Both the position numbers and the translations under genes were made by a program. This document shows positions 21,628 to 32,883 of a stretch of 64,000 nt of DNA, piece after piece. Source of the stretch: Gentiana macrophylla (Eukaryota > Streptophyta > Magnoliopsida > Gentianales > Gentianaceae); NCBI GenBank assembly GCA_026214975.1, contig CM047809.1:25146241-25210240 (forward strand). The letters run 5' to 3'. The notes beneath the pieces are model-generated. The model ran no database searches and had not been told where the DNA came from. It was given only the letters and a program-made list of their open reading frames with translations. Positions within the stretch are counted from its first letter, which is position 1; each line of letters begins with the position of its first letter.

Positions 21628-21831
21628 TGTTAGCATTCATACAACCAAACAAGAATTGAAAAGGAGAAGATGAATGCTGGAAGCTTATGATATTACAAAT
21701 GAAAAGCATACCTAGTAGAATACAAGAGAGAGGCTTATATAGCCAGGCACAAAGCAAAACTAAAAGGAAAAAGACTAAAAAAACCCTTAAGGCTAAAATA
21801 CTAATAGCTAATATAAATATATATGCTAACA
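21628..21831 (-). repeat. 3' LTR of the 4.8-kb copia element
   Basis: 204 bp, TGTTAGCATTC to GCTAACA, with matching inverted ends (TGTTAGCA/TGCTAACA). On the - strand it is preceded by the purine tract GTTTGAGGGG (complement of 21832-21841). Confidence 0.93.
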
Positions 21832-21846
21832 CCCCTCAAACTCACG
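21832..21846 (-). other. Polypurine tract of the 4.8-kb copia element
   Basis: The - strand reads GTGAGTTTGAGGGGT just before the LTR start TGTTAGC. It would prime plus-strand DNA synthesis. Confidence 0.75.
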
Positions 21847-21886
21847 ATGGTACGACAAGAAGCATCGAGTTTTGTCAACTAAAAAT

Positions 21887-22590
21887 CTATGACGCTTCGA
21901 CGATTGTGAGACTTAGTGAAGAAGTCACCAAATGCAAGGATGACGGAGTAAACGGCAGAGAAATGGTGCCGTGATCCAAATGATGCCGAGTGAAATGACA
22001 ATCAATCTCAATGTGTTTGGTGCGCTCATGAAACACCGTATTGTGAGCAATCTGAATGGCACTCTTATTATCACAATACATAGGAGTGGGGTCAGAAAGA
22101 GTAACTCCCATGTCGGCCCAATAAACCAACGCAACCATATAATCTCTGCCGTAGTGGAAGCCATAGCACGATACTCTGCCTCGGTGGAAGAACGGGAAAC
22201 TACATCTTGTTTCTTGCTTTTCCACGAAATAAGAGAATCACCAAGAAAAATACAAAACCCGATCGTGGACTTCCGAAAAGTCGGATCACCAAATTCTGCA
22301 TCGGGAAAAGCACGAAGCTCCAAGGAAGAAGTGGATGGAAACAAAGACTCGGTAAAGAGATCCCGTATGTAACGCAAAAATACGCTGTACAAGCGAACCC
22401 AATGTACGATGTAGGTCTTTGAAATAAACCGACTAACAATGTGAACAACATAGGCAATATCGAGGCGAGTGATCGTCAAATAAACAAGATCGCCAACAAT
22501 GGACCTATCAGAGTGGGATCTGCGGTAGAGAGTGCCATCATCCTGGAGTATACTTTGCGTTTAGCTCGAGAGGAGTGTCGAGGTGCGAGT
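21887..22590 (-). pseudogene. RNase H of the 4.8-kb copia element, broken
   Basis: The - strand reads KSTIGFCIFLGDSLISWKSK, then [40 protein letters not shown] and TKHIEIDCHFTRHHLDHG. These are standard copia RNase H motifs with the catalytic Glu (TEAEY) and Asp (CDNKS) present. At least two frames are needed to read it, so it is disrupted. It removes template RNA during reverse transcription and lies directly upstream of the purine tract, as expected. YVVHIVSRF-like text marks the junction with the reverse transcriptase. Confidence 0.88.
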
Positions 22591-23261
22591 GTCGATGAGC
22601 CGTGCACGGTGAATAATATCAATGACATACTTGGGTGAGAGAGAGAGAGGTAACCTCGTGATGATGAGGCAACTTCAATTCCCAAAAATATCGTAAAGGG
22701 CCCAAATCTTTCATCTCAAAACAACGGGACAAAGTTGCTTTCAAATCCACAATACCATCAACATCATCACCCGTAATAATCATATCATGAACATATAACA
22801 AAAGGAGAACACGACCAGTGAAGTCGATCGAACAAATAAAGCGAGTCATAAGGGCTGGAGACAAATCCAAGGAGATCACAACCCGAGAAAATCTATCATA
22901 CCAAGCCGAGGGGCTTGTTTAAGGCCATCTGGCGCTTTCTTAAGGCGACAAACACATCTGGAGCATGAGAAACACCAGGTGGGGGAACCAAATACACTTC
23001 TTCCTTCAAGTCGCCATTCAAAAGGCATTTTTAACATCCATTTGAGATATATGCCATCGACGAATGTATGCAACAACAGAACGAGGACACGGATCAAGTC
23101 ATCTTGGCAACAGAGCAAAAGTCTCTTCATAATCTAAACCATACTCTTGAGCAAACCCCTTAGCAACTAAGCGGGCCTTGTATCGCTCAATAGAACCATC
23201 GGATTTTGTCTTAACTTTGTACACCCATCTAGAACCAATAGTCTTTTACTGCAGAAAGATA
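22591..23261 (-). pseudogene. Reverse transcriptase of the 4.8-kb copia element, broken
   Basis: The - strand shows [22 protein letters not shown] text (about 23180-23130), a QMDVKNAF-like phrase near 23030 (first catalytic Asp), LKQAPR, and the C-motif at 22784-22795. There the usual YVDD reads YVHD: one catalytic Asp codon is CAT. It then continues with MIITGDDVDGIVDLK and CFEMKDLGPLRYF. The His alone would kill polymerase activity, and several frameshifts confirm it. Order and spacing to integrase and RNase H are normal for copia. Confidence 0.88.
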
Positions 23262-24440
23262 AACAAGGTCCCAGTACCCCTTGTCTACAAGGCGGAGGCA
23301 GTTCCTCACCATAGCATTTTGCCAATCACGGAACGAACAGCCTCGCTTATAAGAGGAAGGCTCAGAGATAGGATCAATGGAAACAAGAAAGGAAGCAAAA
23401 GACTTAGAGTAACAAGAATAGGCAAAATCAGGTAACTGAGTAGACTTACGTATGTGTACTGGATAGCGGGGCTCAGCAAGATCCGTCGTCACAAGCGGTG
23501 ATTGGGTAGCCGTATCAGGGGTCAGAGAATCATCAATAATAGGTGCAGTAGGAGGTGAAGAGTCAGATGAGAAAGGATCAATGTGAATAGGATCAGATTT
23601 AGTCAAATTGTGGTTGCTGGCGGGAATGGTAAAGAAAGGGATATGCTCAAGGAAGGAGACATGGCGAGACACGTATAGTTTTCGAGAGGAGGGATCATAA
23701 CAACGATAACCTTTTTGACCTATACCATACCCAAGGAAAACACATATAGCAACACGAGAAGAAAGTTTGGACAGTTCTACATGTGGACGAAGAACAAAGC
23801 AAGTGGAACCGAAGACTCTTAAGAGAGAATAATTAGGTGTTTGACCAAATAATTGTTCATAAGGAGAAAGGCCAGAGTTATGAAGCGGTCGGGATACGAT
23901 TAATAATGTAAGTGGATGTGAGGACGACTTCTCCCAAAACTCATTTGGAACACTAGCGGATAGCAACATAGACTGCGAGTTTCAACAATATGTCGGTGTT
24001 TTCTCTCAGCAACACCATTCTGCTGAGGGGTATCATTGCATGAAGACTGATGCACAGTACCTTCAGAAAGAAAAAGATCATAAAGGGTTCCACTAGTGTA
24101 TTCCCCACCCAAATCAGAACGGAAACACTTAACAACGATGGAATGTTGGGTTTTAACATAGGCTTGAAAATCAGTTATAAATCTTAGTGAACTCGAGCGA
24201 TGTTTCATCAAAAACACCCAAACATAACGAGTATAGTCATCAATAAAGGACACATAATATCTAGACCCCTTTGGTAGGAATAGGAGCGGGTCCCCAAACA
24301 TCGAGTGGACTAAATCAAAAGGCGCACAAGATTTTGATGAACTATTATGAAAAGGCAAAGCGAGAAAATTTCCCAAGTTTACATCCACTACAATCGAAAA
24401 TATCATGAGATTTCAAATCACCCAAAACACCAGTGTTACA
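23262..24440 (-). pseudogene. Integrase of the 4.8-kb copia element, broken
   Basis: The - strand reads SRYYVSFIDDYTRYVWVFLM (about 24265-24205), FRSDLGGEYTSGTLYDLF with the second catalytic Asp, TPQQNGVAERKHRHIVE with the catalytic Glu, and then the C-terminal copia phrases SPYEQLFGQTPNYSLLRVFG, CVFLGYGIGQKGYRCYDPSS and LYVSRHVSFLE. All three catalytic acids appear present, but a frameshift splits the core from the C-terminal domain near 23930. Upstream the CSGCKLGN-like text (about 24380) belongs to its zinc-binding end. Confidence 0.88.
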
Positions 24441-24915
24441 CAAAAATTTCAAGCGAGAGTGTGATACATGACCAAGTCTAGAATGCCATAAAAATACTTA
24501 GAGGATGAATCGGTTAAATGAAAAGAAGATAAATCAACAGAGGTGGCATTGCAGATAGCGAGGAGCACGCACTCATCCAAAACATATAGACCCCCTGTCT
24601 CTGCGGCTGTCCCAATCGACCTCTTGGAATCGGGATCACCGCACGAGAACAAGAAGTGGAAGAAAAATGAACAGAATATCGAGAATCACATAATTGACCA
24701 ACAGATGCAAGACTGAGAGTAAGTTTAGGGATACAATAGACATTTGAGAGAGACACGTGGGGAGTGTGAATAGTGCCAATGCCATCTAATGGCAAATGTG
24801 AGCCATCAGCAATAACAATAGTAGGGGAACATGAGTCAGAAGACAAAGATGTAAACATAGATGAATCAGGAGACATATGAAAAGAAGCCCCAGAGTCTAA
24901 AACCCATAGGGATGA
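24441..24915 (-). pseudogene. Protease and gag-pre-integrase segment of the 4.8-kb copia element
   Basis: The aspartic protease active site reads LDSGASFHMSPDSSMF on the - strand (about 24901-24854), followed by ADGSHLPLDGIGTIHTPHVS and LSNVYCIPKLTLSLASVGQL, the usual flap and C-terminal motifs of copia proteases. The LRLGHVSHSRLKFL-like text (about 24480-24440) begins the integrase zinc-binding region. Stops and a frame change near 24610 break it. In life it would cut the gag-pol polyprotein. Confidence 0.85.
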
Positions 24916-25960
24916 CGGTTTACCTGAGGGAACGAGTAGTCATGGCAAAATGCTGAGGAGGTGGGACTGTCTGACCTGAGGACGGAGACTGAGTAGCAAG
25001 GAATCTCTGAAGCGTTTCGCAAGGGCATCCATAGAAGGATTCTGAGAAGAAGCCATATCCAAATCACCTGTAGGTGCAGCCGCAGCCATATAAGATGGCC
25101 CACTACGGGTCTGTCCCATCCGGTACCACAGTAATGCGTGTTTGTCCACCACGGTTCTTCTTTGAGACTTATCACTAAACGTCGAATTCTTCAAGGCTAA
25201 TATAGGGCACCTTGACTTTTCCAATGTCCAGGCTTACAATAATGACACTCATCCTTTTTAGCGATGTTGTCCGAATCTGTTGAGATGGTGCTGCTAAAGC
25301 GGATGCGTATGGCGGTTGGTACCTTTTCGCCAGGTGTTTTTTGCACGAGTTTCTTGACTAACAACTCGTGAACCACTCGAATCAACGAGAGGGCAAGGGA
25401 TTACGATGCATAATCGAAGCACGATGGTGCTCATATTCGGACGGCGAGTGTAAGAGTGAACAAGGCGCCATTCCTCCCGATGAACAATATAAGGTTCAAA
25501 GGCCTTCAATTCAGCAGACTCTGTCATAGCCAACTGATCCCAAAGAGCAGTGATTTCAGCATAAAATTCCTGAATGCTGCGATCATTCTGTGACAAAGCA
25601 CGGATTTCCCCTTCTAACTGAAAACGAACAGATATATTGGTGCGCATAAACAGTCTTCCCAAGTAGTCCCAAACCTCCTTAGCAGTTTCATACTTAGCCA
25701 ATTGCACACCAATCTTAACATCGACAGAATTATTAATCCAAGTAATAATTTTTGAATTGGCACAATCCCACTTATCAAGCAAATCAGCATAATTATCAGT
25801 ACCTGCTGTGGGAGCTTTAGCAACTCCAGAAACATATTTCCATATTTCTTTCCCCCGAAGAAATTTTTTCATCACATAGCTCCAATATGAGTAATTTTTA
25901 CCATCCAAACGAACACCAATTGACTGCAACGAGTCATCACTAGGGGCCATTGGTGAACCG
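24916..25960 (-). pseudogene. Gag of the 4.8-kb copia element, broken
   Basis: Likely start at about 25949 (MAPSDDSLQSIGVRLDGKNY, then YSYWSYVMKKFLRGKEIW). The capsid homology follows: WINNSVDVKIGVQLAKYETA, EVWDYLGRLFMRTNISVRFQ and SIQEFYAEITALWDQLAMTE. After a frame change, a CCHC-type zinc knuckle CHYCKPGHWKSQ lies at about 25245-25210, but its last Cys is lost. Gag packages the RNA in the virus-like particle. Several frameshifts between 25500 and 24940 separate the capsid part from the knuckle. Confidence 0.85.
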
Positions 25961-26149
25961 AAAAAGACCCAAAAAAAAAGGTACAAGTTGAACCTCAAGC
26001 AAATCGGACAATACTACACGATGGCCGGAACCCCAAACAAATCGATGCAAAATCGGAACCCCAAACTAAACGAAACAAAATCGAGACAAAAATCGATGCA
26101 AAACTGAATCAAAAACTCACCAAAGCGACGCGGAAAAAAAAAAAATTTC

Positions 26150-26210
26150 GATGATTATAGGCTCCGATCCGCGACAGTTGGGCTTTAGATGATTATAGGC
26201 TCCGATACCA
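26150..26210 (-). other. Primer-binding site with a duplicated flank
   Basis: On the - strand TGGTATCGGAGCC (26198-26210) directly follows the 5' LTR; it is the initiator-Met tRNA site of copia elements with one change. The block GATGATTATAGGCTCCGAT occurs twice on the + strand, at 26150-26168 and 26188-26206, so part of the site and its flank is repeated with a 38-bp period. Confidence 0.8.
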
Positions 26211-26412
26211 TGTTAGCATTCATACAACCAAACAAGAATTGAAAAGGAGAAGATGAATGCTGGAAGCTTATGATATTACAAATGAAAAGCATACCTAGTA
26301 GAATACAATAGAGAGGCTTATATAGCCAGACACAAAGCAAAACTAAAAGGAAAAAGACTAAAAAAATCCTTATGGCTAAAATACTAATAGCTAATATAAA
26401 TATATATGCTAA
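26211..26412 (-). repeat. 5' LTR of the 4.8-kb copia element
   Basis: 202 bp, matching 21628-21831 except for about four substitutions. It lacks the terminal CA on the right, where the flank's G run begins. A TATA-like TATATAAGC (complement near 26318) lies inside. Confidence 0.9.
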
Positions 26413-27483
26413 GGGGGGTAATATTTACATATCATAGGTATCATGAATTCATGATAATGTGTTTATAGATTGTGGTAATGTATTTTGATTTATTTCCCAT
26501 GCATAATGATTGGAACTTCATACTAGCTTGCTCGATTTAAAATGATAAAAATGGATAGGACACGATTTTATCATTAATCGTTGTCATTTATAATTATTAT
26601 GAATGTCTATATATTTTTGGTAGTTTTCTATTTTTTTTTCCAAAATAACTTCATCTTCGTTTCTTCATGATAAAGAATGAAAGCATAAATTTTAATATTG
26701 ATTATTGATGATGACAATATTTGTATCATTGATAGAGCGAGAACGCACGTTATAGAGAGAAATGAATAGAATTTTTCTAGAGAAAAATACAGGAGAATGA
26801 AATATTATTCAATATGTGCAAGTGCTGTATAAATATAAGGCTTTAAAAGAGCCATGAATGTAACATTGCTCAAAATAAAGCACTATTCTCTCCCGAGTCT
26901 CGAATTCATTTTATTTATTTTTAAGGATATACGTAAAATTGGGTATCATATCGAGACTGAAATACTAGCATTAAATACTATTTTCCCGAAGAAATGTGTA
27001 CAAGCAATATGTTTGGAAATGATGAGATCCGAGAAGAGAATGTGACTGATAATCTATGCATCATTCAATCAATGATATATGTTTCATGTCATACAAGATG
27101 CATCATTCTGTTCAATGAAATGAACGTGAATAAATAAAATTCTTCTGGAGATATTAGTTACCATGGGTACTACCAGATGATTATGAGAATTTTATCAAGA
27201 TGAAAAAAAAACTCCCGCTGGCAATTATAAATGTTGGTACAATCCGGTATACAATAATGAGATAACGGATGAAGTAATAGACCGTTAAGATATCAATTTC
27301 TAGAAGAGATTATCTGAATCCCCACGTTATTAAATATCAAAGAAGTTTGTTGATACCCGCATAAGAGGATCTCACATTAAAATATAGAATCCGTTACGGA
27401 TTATTGGAAATATTCTGGATATCGATTGTGATAAAAGTATTGTCCGGATTAATGGGCGGAAAACTCAATGCAAATAAATTATA
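26413..27483 (+). pseudogene. Element O protease / gag-pre-integrase remnant
   Basis: At 26905-26970 the + strand reads FILFIFKDIRKIGYHIET, close to the LL.FKDIR..GYHIET stretch found between protease and integrase in copia elements with this type of primer site. The surrounding text is AT-rich and decayed. It fixes the position of element O between the 4.8-kb insertion on the left and the solo gypsy LTR on the right. No longer frame is readable. Confidence 0.55.
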
Positions 27484-29751
27484 TGTAACGCCCTGTTCCC
27501 GGACACCGAGTCCTTTTCCGGAAATGGAACGTTCGGCACGTATAATATAAAATAAATTCCACCTTATACGTAAGTAACTACTACGTCGTATCGAGTTAAG
27601 AAAAATGGAAGCTAAAAGACTCGGGTATATTTTTTTTTTCAACAACCAAGAATAGAAACATCATTCTAAAGATAGAAATGTAACTTATTACAACGAAAAA
27701 AACCAAAAGAACTTATAACGTACGAAATTCCTCCAAAAGAGTCAATAAAGAAAATTACAAGTTTAATCATCATATCAAAGAATAATATATAAGTCCAGGT
27801 CTTCATATGAAAAAGTAATAGAGAAAAGCTTCAAAAAATGCGTCCTCAAACATCGTCATCACAATCTTTTTGGTAATCCGGTTCCACCTGTTCATCTTCT
27901 CATCCCCAAACACATAGTAAAACATGCATTTGAGGTAAGTACAAAGGTACTCAATAAGAAGCAGATTCTACGATTTAATTAAGCATTTATAAAGTAAGGA
28001 TCATGTTTATTAAATTGTCTTTATAAAACCAACTCGATCTAGGGTTCGTTTTATGTCCATCAACACGTCATTACTATAAGTTTCTATCTTAACTTATCTA
28101 TATTACATCTGCATTCAAGGGCACTGTGCATGGTGTATATCCATCATGAGATATACTATGCAACCTATTAGTGGACCACACTAATAGCAATAGGGGAAAG
28201 CTCGATGGTGTACACGTTCTGTGAAGTCCCACAGCCCTTCAGGCGTTTATAGGCCAGCAGAGTTATTTACTTTACTGAACGCCCACACATCACGATATGG
28301 TCAGATTCCTATCCAAGAATGGCATGATGTTTAGTCTTTTACTAGTCAAATATGTAGTTCTTTAATCATTAACTATCCACCTAAGTGTTTTCATGGCAAA
28401 CCTCACCTTAGCAGCTCTACTCCGTCGTTTAGACGGCTATACACAACATCCTATCAAATACATAGACATTGATGAATACTAACTCATCAACGCACAAGCC
28501 TATCATGCCCTTCCAACGGTCCCAAACTTCAACTCTTAGGAAGAATCCATTCGGTGCCGGAACTAAACGCATCAAAAACTCAATCAAGGCTTGTTCATAT
28601 TAATTTAATGTTATTAGATCGTGATACCACATTTAAAACTGGACTCGGGCTTAAAACTCAACTTTTCCCCAAAACAGGGTTAATGCGTGCGCATCCTCTG
28701 GAATGAGTGTGCATTGACCGGCTTGAAGCATTCAGGATACTCTTGTTCATCCAATGCGTGCGCATAGCCCTCCTATGCGCGCGCACAAACAACGCGGTAT
28801 CAAAATTCCCACTTCTTGCCCATCAATGCATGCCCATCCTAACCTGTGTGTGCGTATTGAGCATCCTATACCAAAACCCAACTTTCTGTCTCAACAATGC
28901 ATGCGAATTGCTAGGCCATGCGTGCGCATTGAATGCAGAGAAAGTCCTAACTCGATTTTTATGCACTTTTATGATTCCTACCCCAATCCCAAACTCATTC
29001 AATATCGATAAAACTCAGGAAATAGCATAAAACACATCTTTAACAACACAAATCATCTCATATTCCCTTAACAAAATTTAGATATGATTTCTAACATCTA
29101 AACATATCAAAATCATCAACCTTGACCCTATAAACCATAATTAAATCGTAGGAAGAGCTTCTTACCTTTTAGCAAGCTATTCCAACACCAAAAGCTACGA
29201 AAATATGCAGCAAACTTGGACCTTTTCCGCATGAAAACCTATGTTATCAATCCAAACTTATATTAGATTCGATCACACGCTTCTAACACAACAATCCTAT
29301 GAATATATGAGTTTTGATCCATCAAACTCTTTCAAAAACACATTTAGGTCGAAAAACATACCTTTAGAAAATCTCCAACCTTTCCGTAGTGAAACGTCGC
29401 CCTCTTCACGACTATTCCAACGCTCCACTCGGATCTGAAAAAGGTTGAAAGATGACTTAGATTTCTGAAAAAGTCTCTTAGGCCTTCTCCTTGCTCTCAA
29501 AGAGTTTCTCAAGAACGTAAAAAAACCAATTTTTGATAAACTGATAGATTATAGGAAATAATGGGATTTATTTTCCTTAAATATCCAATCCCAAAAATAT
29601 TAAACTATTCCATTTTCCTTATTTGTCCTTTAATTAAAAATCCAATTTTCCAATAAATATACACTTTAAATCCAAGAACAAATAATGAACATAGTATTTC
29701 GTTTTCGCAAAAATGACATGTCTGCCATTTCTCGAAAATTAGAATATTACA
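27484..29751 (-). repeat. Solo LTR of a gypsy (Tekay/Del-like) element, 2268 bp
   Basis: On the - strand it begins TGTAATATTCTAATTTTCGA and ends GGGCGTTACA, a start and end seen in Tekay-like chromovirus LTRs. The perfect 5-bp repeat TTATA flanks it (27479-27483 and 29752-29756). No coding lies inside, so it is a solo LTR left by recombination between two LTRs. It disrupts element O. A truncated sister copy is at 3759-5455. Palindromic ATGCGTGCGCAT words cluster at 28683-28929. Confidence 0.88.
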
Positions 29752-29756
29752 TTATA

Positions 29757-32089
29757 TATCGTGCCAAACATTATAATAAAAATGAACTTGAAGGTCATAT
29801 CTGGATAGTCGTGATTGAATCACGTAATACACATATAGTGTTGAAACAATTTACCCGGAGAATTAAGAGCTCAAAAAAAAATTATCAATTATGAATGTTC
29901 TGGTAATATAGAAGTCCTGGAAGGACATGTTCTAAAATAGCTATATAACATATTAGTATATGGGATAGAATAAGCATGGTCAGCCTCAAGAGGGGGAGAA
30001 AATAAACATGAATTTCATTATATTATGTTGTTTTATCGAAATCCCCAAAAGAATGTGAAAAATCATTTGAATAATCTGTAAAGAATCTGAAATGACATAG
30101 TACTATGTTGATATTAATTCTAAACTCATAAAGCATATGATATATATTGTTTCCAACAGATATAAATCCTATGGATATGAGATAGTTAAATAAATTTTAT
30201 TATCATTGGAAACAAAAGAGAAATAGCACTTGATCATGAGGTTGATTTAGCAAAACCATTGTGTTTAGAAATGTGAAGATTGCTGCAGCGAATTAATAAT
30301 AGAGCATCAGTTAATAGCTCGGTGCAATTACTATATGTTTGATGATTATCATTTCTCGGCATTAGGGGGAGATAAAGGAAACCTCATCTTAGAATAAAGA
30401 ATGCCTAGAAATTTTAACAACATAAATGATCTTCATTATCTAGCAAAATTTTACTTGTAGTATTTTGCAAGTAAGCTGCCAGATGTCTTTATTTAAAATA
30501 AATGAGTGACTATTTACAAAATGCACCACATCAAATTTGATTGATGATATTTCTCTACGCACTGAAGTGTAGATGACCGATCGGTGCAAAAGATAAAAAT
30601 CCGCGGTAAATGAATTCATAGTCAGTCACTCATAAATACTGTTAAAGAGATTCGTCTTGGAGATGAAAACCCCAAATAAAATCGCATGTGCATCAAATGA
30701 TTAAATATTGGGTTTATTGTCATAAAGGACAATTTGAACATAGAAATATGCAAAGATCACAGTGGAATATTTTTCTGGGTAAAAAGGACATATCCTTATT
30801 CGAATGTGATAATGAAATATTAGATTTGGGGTCAGTTCCACTGCAGCAAACATTGGATTTGGGGTTATGAGAAGTGGATTTGTCATTATCACCCAATTTA
30901 TATCTCCACTGTCTTGATTCTCATTTCCCCCCTCTTTTTTGTCATTTTAAACCACTCCTCCTTAAATATTGGGGTTGCGGAACAACCAATTCATACATTA
31001 ATGGGGAATTTTTTATGCTAATATCGAGTTAGCAATGAATTTTATGAGAGAAATTTATAATAAAATATCATATTCATCGATGACATATTTGCCTCATAAC
31101 TTGCTAATAATCCAAGTCAGTAGTGGCGTGCCGGAAGCACATAGACTGGGTAAAACTGAAATAAGCAATAGAGGTTGGTCTTGAATTGAAAATTTGATTC
31201 TGTAGTGACCAAATATTGATATTGATAAATTATATTGTCCTGTTATTAATAACATTGTGTTCCGTTACTTAATGATTCTGGCAGCAACTATGAGCTTTAT
31301 ATGATGTCATGATTGCATATTTTTGGGTCATTAGACGTAAGCATTTATATGAAAATACCTGATGGATTTCAGTAATATATCGCAACATGCATATTGTTAA
31401 GTTGTAAATGTCGTCAACATTCATGTTGAATGCAAGAATTTTAGAGCATTAAGGAAGGAATGTGTAAATAATGAATGTTTAATGTCAAGAATTTTAGAGC
31501 ATTACGATGCACGATAGTGGAAATATATGCATGCAAATTTGTGATTATATTACATCCCCATTGTTTTGATAATTACAGTGCTAATTGTGTTGTATATATG
31601 TGTTGCACAAGTGAGTAGTGGGTACAACATTTATTAGCCCGTACAATTGATTATCTATATGAAATCTAGAAGAGAGTTGATATACAAAAGTACGCTCTAG
31701 TCACAGTCTACCAGATTTGTTCACTAACATCATATTCCTACATATGTTTTGGATGAAATGTGTGTATAACATTGGAATGCCTACATTTGAAAGATTGTTG
31801 TCGGCATGAGGAGCAACTTCAAAACTTTTGTGATGATATGGTTTTAAAACCAACGATTGTACTCTTTTCCCCTTAACTAAGTTTTTTCCACAGTGTTTTC
31901 TTATATAAATGTTTTTAACGAGGCAGTCTGTGCAACACATAATACACATATGGAATGAACTATTTACCTTGTCTAGTTTTTTCCATTAGGGTTTCCTAGC
32001 AAAGTTAATAGTAAATGACATATACATTATGCAACTACAATCGAGAGAATGAATTCAGTCATTTATTCATTGAGACATTCTCTACATGA
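29757..32089 (+). pseudogene. Element O integrase end, linker and reverse transcriptase, decayed
   Basis: At 30345-30530 the + strand shows FSALGGDKGN, then QVSCQMSLFK-type and KLPDVFI-like text, recalling the HFP.LGG and NQLPDAF.D.K.V stretch of the copia integrase-RT linker. At about 30572-30600 IGAKDKNPR matches the RPIGSKDKNPR phrase of the same linker. The reverse transcriptase that should follow (to about 31500) is too mutated for me to read motifs. The 1 kb before RNase H holds only fragments. Confidence 0.55.
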
Positions 32090-32400
32090 GAACGAAAATA
32101 ATCCAACTGTATTATATGAAGACAAGGCATCTTACATATCTCAATTGAAGTGGAGTTATATTAATGGGGATTGACTAATCATATTTCAGCTAAGTTATTC
32201 TTACACATTATTTGTAAATGAGTTGAGAGAATAATGCACAGAGGGTCCAGTCAGCGGAAAATCTGATAGATTTATTTATCAAGACATTGCCGGCTGCAAC
32301 ATTTGAAAGACTGATGAAGAGCATTGGGATGCGGCGCTTGAAAGATCTAAATTGATGCTTGGCTCATGGGGAGTAAATCAATCACAGATAAATATGTACT
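32090..32400 (+). pseudogene. Element O RNase H, broken
   Basis: The + strand reads NENNPTVLYEDKASYISQLK (with DKAS in place of DNAA), YINGD-stop-TNHISAKLF, and after a frame change SAENLIDLFIKTLPAATFER, LMKSIGMRRLKDLN. These are the terminal motifs of copia RNase H (NPT.LYEDN, NLADLFTKSLPT.TF, IGMRRL). One stop and at least one frameshift break it. It lies just upstream of the purine tract and 3' LTR, as expected. Confidence 0.85.
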
Positions 32401-32492
32401 CTTTTTCCTTAACTAAATTTTTTTCCCACTGGGTTTTTTCTTAGTAAGTTTATAATGAGGCATATCATATCTGTTGATTAACAATAGACATC

Positions 32493-32502
32493 CAAGGGGG
32501 AG
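32493..32502 (+). other. Polypurine tract of element O
   Basis: AAGGGGGAG immediately before TATTATG. This is the canonical copia purine tract and fixes the 3' LTR border. Confidence 0.85.
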
Positions 32503-32721
32503 TATTATGTAATAATATATTTTGGATTGTCTATTGATATTGATTGATGTTGATTTATATTTTGTAATATTACGATTCTATTCATTTATTGTATTCACAC
32601 CCTAGAATGTACCATAAATATCCCTTATACTATTGAAATAATACACAATCATTATTCGCAATCTTCTTCATCTTTGTTTTTCTTCTTGTTCCTTCTATTT
32701 TATTTTTTGAGTTTTATAACA
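32503..32721 (+). repeat. 3' LTR of element O
   Basis: 219 bp, TATTATGTAATAATATATTT to TTTTATAACA, matching 17238-17455 with scattered substitutions. It is followed by GCTTT, which pairs with ACTTT before the 5' LTR. Confidence 0.9.
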
Positions 32722-32806
32722 GCTTTTTATTTGGAAAATTGCTGTTGTATTTTGGGATAGCTTTTCTATTGAATGTATTTCCTTTATTCTGACAAAAAAA
32801 AAGTAT

Positions 32807-32874
32807 ATATTTCCTTTTAAGAGTTGATTGTTTCAGTTATGTATTTCCTTTTAAGAGTTGATTGTTTCGGTTGG
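32807..32874. repeat. Tandem duplication, 2 x ~34 bp
   Basis: ATTTCCTTTTAAGAG, TTGATTGTTTC and GTT occur twice in a row with one or two differences, in the 162-bp spacer between element O and element H. Confidence 0.85.
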
Positions 32875-32883
32875 TGATGGAAT

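Larger units (their letters stand above)
21628..26412 (-). mobile_element. Ty1/copia element, 4.8 kb, - strand, nearly complete but dead
   Basis: Two near-identical LTRs (about four substitutions in 202 positions by eye), a Met-tRNA primer site, a purine tract and, on the - strand, gag, protease, integrase, reverse transcriptase and RNase H in copia order. G runs flank both sides (21623-21627 and 26413-26418) and fit a GGGGG target duplication. It lies within element O. Many frameshifts and a changed RT active site make it inactive, yet the similar LTRs point to a moderately recent insertion. Confidence 0.92.
17238..32721 (+). mobile_element. Old Ty1/copia element 'O', split by at least three insertions
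   Basis: Two matching LTRs in the same orientation (17238-17455 and 32503-32721), a primer-binding-like site after the first and a purine tract before the second, enclose remnants in copia order. These are gag (about 18370), a gag-pre-integrase fragment (26854-27045), the integrase-RT linker (30300-30700) and RNase H (32090-32390). Flanks ACTTT (17233-17237) and GCTTT (32722-32726) are a target duplication with one mismatch. Removing the hAT element, the internal copia element and the solo gypsy LTR leaves about 8 kb, still long for copia, so other unrecognised insertions may lie in 19620-21627. Confidence 0.85.

Noticed and set aside
21971..22372. 133-residue open frame on the + strand
   Set aside because: Complement of the RNase H of the 4.8-kb copia element.
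28707..29030. 107-residue open frame rich in Cys and Ala
   Set aside because: Lies in the non-coding solo gypsy LTR; its composition comes from the palindromic GCGTGCGC words.
29685..29894. 69-residue open frame starting MNIVFRFRKNDMSAISRK
   Set aside because: It crosses the border of the solo gypsy LTR at 29751, so it cannot be one protein.
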